64,000 nt of DNA, from NCBI GenBank assembly GCA_900315795.1, contig ONAM01000014.1, forward strand, positions 98,938 to 162,937. Direction: 5' to 3'. The notes beneath the pieces are model-generated. The model did no database searches. It worked only from the letters and a program-made list of their open reading frames with translations, and had not been told where the DNA came from. This stretch comes from Candidatus Avelusimicrobium caledoniensis (GTDB lineage: Bacteria > Elusimicrobiota > Elusimicrobia > Elusimicrobiales > Elusimicrobiaceae). Shown here piece after piece: positions 61,601-64,000 of the stretch. A program made the position numbers and the translations under genes. Within the stretch, counting starts at the first letter, position 1. Each line of letters opens with the position of its first letter.

Positions 61601-62089
61601 TTCTTCAAACATTTCGCGGCGTTGTTCGGCCGACGCGGAAAGCACGCTTTCCACACCGCCCTGGTCAATAATTGCGTACCCTTCGCCGCCGATACCGGTA
61701 TCTAAAAACAGATCGCGGATATCGCGCAAGCGGCATTGGACTTTATTTAAAAAATATTCACTTTCGCCGGAGCGGAAAATTTTGCGGGTAACGGTAATTT
61801 CGTTAAAATCTAAGGGAAGTTGGCGCGACGCATTATCAAAAATCATGCTCACTTGCGCCATATTTAAAGGAGCGCGTTTAGCCGTACCGTTGAAAATAAT
61901 ATCCACCATGGACGCCGAACGCAACGCTTTCCAACTCATCTCGCCGATCGTCCAGCGCACGGAATCAATCACGTTAGATTTACCGCATCCGTTCGGGCCA
62001 ACCACGCAGGTAATGCCCGGTTCAAAATCAAGGCGGGATTTATCGGCAAACGACTTAAACCCCATAATCTCTATTGCTTTTAAATACAT
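58607..62089 (-). CDS. smc: Chromosome segregation protein SMC
   Basis: The 1160-residue protein forms the ring-shaped condensin that organises the chromosome. Walker A is GPNGCGKSNVIDSVRWTIGE near the N-terminus. Two long coiled coils flank a hinge at about residues 515-660 (SGLSGVKGTLRKALKYP onwards). The C-terminal head has the signature NITSMSGGEKTLTAMSLL and Walker B PFCIMDEADAALDEANV. The length is normal. GGGGAAG lies before the ATG. No scpA or scpB is in the window. Confidence 0.97.
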   Translation of the reverse strand: MYLKAIEIMGFKSFADKSRLDFEPGITCVVGPNGCGKSNVIDSVRWTIGEMSWKALRSASMVDIIFNGTAKRAPLNMAQVSMIFDNASRQLPLDFNEITVTRKIFRSGESEYFLNKVQCRLRDIRDLFLDTGIGGEGYAIIDQGGVESVLSASAEQRREMFEEVAGVSKYKAKREECVRRLERVDLDLARLADTVALIQEQIKKLDSEAKKARLYQKYREELKESEIAISVCSIKEADGLIAKHTAELDPIVTKQNDLENRISAQEGACAALDLNLTHKQKEMAEFNEKISASKYQVGLLEGAIKNCDNLTAELTAQVAASGAEAQRGQNRLQELVPTIAKLKEQLAQVSAELDPLQKNYNEQTAAAQKLENDLRQAESDLQRASGELMNIVQKQMEVSNRISLEESSAQRENEDLIAAEKVSQTQTQGLAEQEEKLKEIVSRVETAQAAANQAREDISKSETALRELQQERSTLNEKLSAVKSAVAGLKAKLEMIQTQGKNDPYWVGAQLVSKSGLSGVKGTLRKALKYPAELGVIVEEAFGKYLDAVMCESEKTVTAAVTLLKEHGKARAKFIVLSKVPAAKHTAPQNALKAQLSYQPELENLVDYIIGGYSYQDGTVQDEFFIGGGAKDVRAPEAYWGEEETVRGEMTAKSAEEETLSKEIITNYEALQKAEENLKTLRTKLQETAVALNTVQNERTNQERQIAQTKQELDRAARRKQEITLRVDNRKQTVEALKKQVEELKTRHAQTQQRGEELKQKQTDLRAQAETLKGTLNELSAKLYDVRIKKNNVELDLKSTEFEFNSLTDSEGKRNEKIASSNLRLKSLAEEKLSTQAKLSSERDALAQLELTEHQMRGEVEALKKEFNEKTTALNACKKEFSDLTIKKNDLENALSNARRQRTTVVNNLFESWNITPEEAQLNYGDKTVDYERVKMMRKRIENMGAVNMTAPEEYDALTERNNFLKTQINDLESAKKDLKSAISKINQTTRENFRYTFDQVRMHFKNIYQTLFRGGECDLVLTQPDNLLETGIEIFAQPPGKKLLNITSMSGGEKTLTAMSLLFAFFTHNPSPFCIMDEADAALDEANVERYVNLIKEFSKTTQFIVVTHNKRTMEAARMLYGITMEESGVSKVMSVNLADRTNPEDVKKKEAIEALAEA

Positions 62090-62217
62090 AATCTTCCCCT
62101 AGGTATATAGGTTGATTATAGCATTTTACCCTATTATATAGGTAAAAAAGCGGGAAAACGACTCCCTACGCGAACGGAGGAATTGACCCCCGAGGGACAT
62201 AAGACGAAAAAAAATGC

Positions 62218-62246
62218 TTGCAAAATTTAATTTTTTTTATTACACT
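62218..62246 (+). promoter_or_regulatory. Promoter of the 57-residue protein gene
   Basis: TTGCAA (62218-62223), a 17-nt spacer, TACACT (62241-62246). Its predicted start site is close to 62253. Confidence 0.55.
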
Positions 62247-62250
62247 TGAT

Positions 62251-62279
62251 GTGTACGTTAGTGTACGTTAATATTAACG
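62251..62279 (+). promoter_or_regulatory. Tandem 10-bp repeat and 14-bp palindrome in the 5' UTR
   Basis: GTGTACGTTA occurs twice in direct tandem (62251-62270). The palindrome CGTTAATATTAACG (62266-62279) overlaps the second copy. This could be an operator or an mRNA-stabilising element. Confidence 0.65.
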
Positions 62280-62306
62280 ACGATCCTTATAAGGAGGAGT
62301 TTAACA

Positions 62307-62480
62307 ATGGCTGAAAAAGTATTGAAAGTAGGCATGGACCGCGAAGACGGTTTCTTGTACTACATTGACAAAGACGGTGATATCGCCCGTGTGCAAATGG
62401 CCCGAAAAGAAAAAGGATATCTCTATTTCTTAGATAAGAAAGGTGATATCTCTCGCGCCAAAATGGTAAACGCCAAATAA
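62307..62480 (+). CDS. 57-residue two-repeat protein, function unknown
   Basis: This short gene is supported by a strong AAGGAGGAG site 7 nt before its ATG, a promoter upstream, and a terminator after the stop. The protein is built of two similar halves: GFLYYIDKDGDIARVQM and GYLYFLDKKGDISRAKM. The pattern (aromatic pair, DKxGDIxR, Met) suggests two beta hairpins. It is highly charged and has no signal or membrane segment. The strong signals suggest high expression. I do not know the function. Confidence 0.85.
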   Translation: MAEKVLKVGMDREDGFLYYIDKDGDIARVQMARKEKGYLYFLDKKGDISRAKMVNAK

Positions 62481-62495
62481 GTTTACGTTTTGCCA

Positions 62496-62524
62496 AACAC
62501 CCCGCTCGTTTGAGTGGGGTGTTT
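62496..62524 (+). terminator. Terminator of the 57-residue protein gene
   Basis: ACACCCCGCTC-GTTT-GAGTGGGGTGT followed by TTTC. The tandem repeat downstream offers further similar hairpins. Confidence 0.85.
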
Positions 62525-62640
62525 TCTTTGGTAAAAGGAACACTCCCGAAACCGGGGGGTGTTTTCTTTGGTAAAAGGAACACTCCCGAAACCGCGGGGT
62601 GTTTTTTGTTGGTAAAAGGAACACGCCCGGGTTGGGGGTG
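62521..62640 (+). repeat. Three tandem 40-bp terminator-like repeats
   Basis: Units 62521-62560, 62561-62600 and 62601-62640. The first two differ at one position; the third is diverged. Each unit can form AACACTCCC/GGGGGGTGTT followed by a T-rich stretch. No protein is encoded. Confidence 0.9.
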
Positions 62641-62729
62641 TTTTTGTACTTTTTCCCTCAAACACATTTCTCACCTGATTTTCAAACTATTAAAATTCAT
62701 CGTAATTTTAACAAACCGCCAAATTTTGC

Positions 62730-62757
62730 TTGACAGATCAAAAAAAAAAACGATAAT
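62730..62757 (+). promoter_or_regulatory. Pilin promoter with A11 spacer (copy 10)
   Basis: TTGACA (62730-62735), GATC-A11-C (run 62740-62750), GATAAT (62752-62757). Spacer 16 nt. Confidence 0.8.
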
Positions 62758-62790
62758 AAAGGGACGGATAAAAAAACAAGGAGTCCAAAT

Positions 62791-63354
62791 ATGAACAACA
62801 AACAAGCGTTTACGCTCATTGAATTATTAGTAGTGGTACTTATTATTGGCATACTCGCGGCCGTGGCTCTGCCACAGTATCAAAAAGCCGTGGAAAAATC
62901 TAAGGGGGCACAGGCACTTACTTTATTAAAATCGGTCTATCAGGCCGCCAAGGCCTATCAGTTAGCCAACGGAAGTTGGCCCAGCTCCATAGACGAACTG
63001 GCCGTAGATATCCCTTGGACCGGACATGAAAAATGGTACGAAACGGGGGCTTATAAAGCCCCACTTTCCAACGGGGAATGGTCCTTGCAGCTTTTTAGCA
63101 GCCCGGATAGCCACGGGAACGGTGTATCTATCGGGCGCATTTCGGGCCCGTATCAGGGAACGGCTTTTGAAATATACGCAGACCGCCCCGGCGATTTTCC
63201 GACAGAAAGTATTTTCTGCGCAGAGGGTTACTCCCGCAGTTATGTACAACATAAATTTAGCAAAAACAAGGGTGCATATTGCCAACAAATTTTCCGCGGA
63301 ACTGAAATTCCGAATTTCACGGGCGGGATGAACTATTTTTTATTTACCAACTAA
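62791..63354 (+). CDS. Type IV pilin/pseudopilin-like protein (copy 10)
   Basis: The 187-residue prepilin has leader MNNKQA, cleavage A/FTLIE, and the subfamily features of copies 5 and 7 (KSKGAQALTLLKSVYQAAKAY, LAVDIPWTGHEKWY, IGRISGPYQGTAF, two Cys in IFCAEG and AYCQQIF). It ends MNYFLFTN. Although it shares its mature domain with copies 5 and 7, it uses the other promoter class, so promoter class does not follow protein subfamily. Confidence 0.93.
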   Translation: MNNKQAFTLIELLVVVLIIGILAAVALPQYQKAVEKSKGAQALTLLKSVYQAAKAYQLANGSWPSSIDELAVDIPWTGHEKWYETGAYKAPLSNGEWSLQLFSSPDSHGNGVSIGRISGPYQGTAFEIYADRPGDFPTESIFCAEGYSRSYVQHKFSKNKGAYCQQIFRGTEIPNFTGGMNYFLFTN

Positions 63355-63399
63355 AAATTGCTTCTGCTCTTTAAGCGGGGTGTTTTTTAGTAAGGCATG

Positions 63400-63933
63400 C
63401 TATTCCAAAAAGTAACAATTATAATGGTAATTACCATTAACCCAATCGTGTGTCGTTTTGTGGGCAACGGAACGGCAAACCTCGTCCATCATTGTATTTT
63501 GCACGCCGCAACAACTGGTTTTGCCCGCAGTGGAGACGTCCGATCCCACGGCATGGTTAAACGACTTTTGCACATACACATCTTTAGACCATTGCGCACA
63601 ACCGACATAATGTCCTCCGATAATAATACATTCCATTCCGTCCGGATAAAATGCGGACGGAATAGAACTGTTCGTCCACCCTACATTTTGCTTCACTTCA
63701 GCTCCGCTTGTAATATCTATATCTACATCACGCACATCATTCGGATAAAATCCATTGGCTAAATAATATACTTCCGCACCGTCATGCAACGCTTTCACGC
63801 GCACTAACATTTGCGTAAGCCGGCTTTTAGCTACCGCTTTTTGATACTGCGGAACCGCAACCGCCGCGAGTATGCCGATAATAAGTACCACTACTAATAA
63901 TTCAATCAACGTAAATGCTTGCTTGTTTTTCAT
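63400..63933 (-). CDS. Type IV pilin/pseudopilin-like protein (copy 11)
   Basis: The 177-residue prepilin has leader MKNKQA, cleavage A/FTLIE, VPQYQKAVAKSRLTQMLVRV, and six Cys (GMECIII, VGCAQW, TSCCGVQ, DEVCRSV, YNCYFLE), the most Cys-rich end in the set. It is convergent with copy 10, 45 nt apart. Its promoter has the only 12-nt run. Confidence 0.93.
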   Translation of the reverse strand: MKNKQAFTLIELLVVVLIIGILAAVAVPQYQKAVAKSRLTQMLVRVKALHDGAEVYYLANGFYPNDVRDVDIDITSGAEVKQNVGWTNSSIPSAFYPDGMECIIIGGHYVGCAQWSKDVYVQKSFNHAVGSDVSTAGKTSCCGVQNTMMDEVCRSVAHKTTHDWVNGNYHYNCYFLE

Positions 63934-63959
63934 ACAACCTCCTTTTTATCATTAAATAA

Positions 63960-63988
63960 AATGTAGCAAAAAAAAAAAACGATGTCAA
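63960..63988 (-). promoter_or_regulatory. Pilin promoter with T12 spacer (copy 11)
   Basis: TTGACA (plus strand 63983-63988) and TACATT (63960-63965) with a 12-nt run (63968-63979), so the spacer is 17 nt. Apart from the extra base it matches copies 1 and 7. Confidence 0.75.
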
Positions 63989-64000
63989 GTTTTATTTTTT

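Noticed and set aside
62521..62640. CRISPR-like array
   Set aside because: The three 40-bp units are contiguous with no spacers, form terminator hairpins, and no cas gene is present.
4481..63933. Pilin copies as silent cassettes for gene conversion of one expression locus
   Set aside because: Each copy has its own promoter, RBS, start and prepilin leader, and the synonymous codons of the conserved helix differ among copies, which argues against frequent conversion of the coding part.
5026..63988. Clear evidence of on/off phase variation by slippage
   Set aside because: Nine of eleven promoters have exactly the same spacer length. A single consensus sequence cannot show population variation, so phase variation remains a hypothesis only.

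Overview
The window looks like a chromosomal segment of a Gram-negative gut bacterium of the phylum Elusimicrobiota (Elusimicrobium or a relative). The basis is the mix of LPS genes (msbA, kdsD), a proton-pumping pyrophosphatase, moderate GC, and above all many scattered single-gene type IV pilin/pseudopilin genes with near-identical N-termini, a trait I recall from Elusimicrobium minutum. This placement is inference; there is no rRNA here.

Layout. 0-5 kb: alaS, then a small operon (membrane protein, lipid kinase, membrane-anchored nuclease). 5-9 kb: a palindrome-rich gap, then dnaE. 9-16.7 kb: Nudix hydrolase, secreted chymotrypsin-fold protein, pgm, outer-membrane protein, murB, tRNA-Asp with two tRNA-end repeat units, ferritin-like protein. 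16.8-25.7 kb: ankyrin protein, hppA, a hypothetical protein, ispH-pfkA-rlmB. 26.3-32.7 kb: TetR-TolC-adaptor-RND pump operon. 33.5 kb: secreted Ntn hydrolase. 34.8-48.5 kb: an AT-rich genomic island between tRNA-Val and a 45-bp copy of its 3' half. The island carries a surface-polysaccharide operon (two WavE-like transferases, cupin, HAD, nucleotidyltransferase, phosphodiesterase) behind a large structured RNA with its own terminator, then a Rep-like protein, Xre regulator, excisionase, tyrosine integrase, a Fic protein behind a 14-bp inverted repeat, and a GHKL-ATPase/nuclease fusion that looks like a defence gene. 48.8-62.1 kb: msbA, kdsD, threonine aldolase, nfo, a dead paralogue of the secreted protease, tRNA-Ala, a membrane glycosyltransferase, a phosphoesterase and smc. 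62.3-64 kb: a 57-residue repeat protein and two more pilins.

Threads running through the window. (1) Eleven complete pilin genes on both strands sit between unrelated housekeeping genes. Each has its own promoter in which an 11-nt A or T run fills most of the 16-nt spacer between the -35 and -10 boxes. The run is poly-T on the coding strand in eight copies and poly-A in three. Two copies have spacers of 15 and 17 nt. (2) In three pilins, palindromic repeats are inserted in frame in the prepilin leader, giving leaders of 38, 54 and 69 residues instead of about 6; none enters the mature protein. (3) All three tRNA genes are followed by terminators and extra copies of their own 3' ends. At two loci these copies belong to a structured repeat unit that also holds an inverted T-arm copy customised to that tRNA. 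(4) At least six genes have a -10 box exactly 6 nt before the ATG and no Shine-Dalgarno, so they are probably leaderless. (5) A secreted protease pair has one member with a Cys nucleophile (GYCGSP) and one with every catalytic residue replaced.
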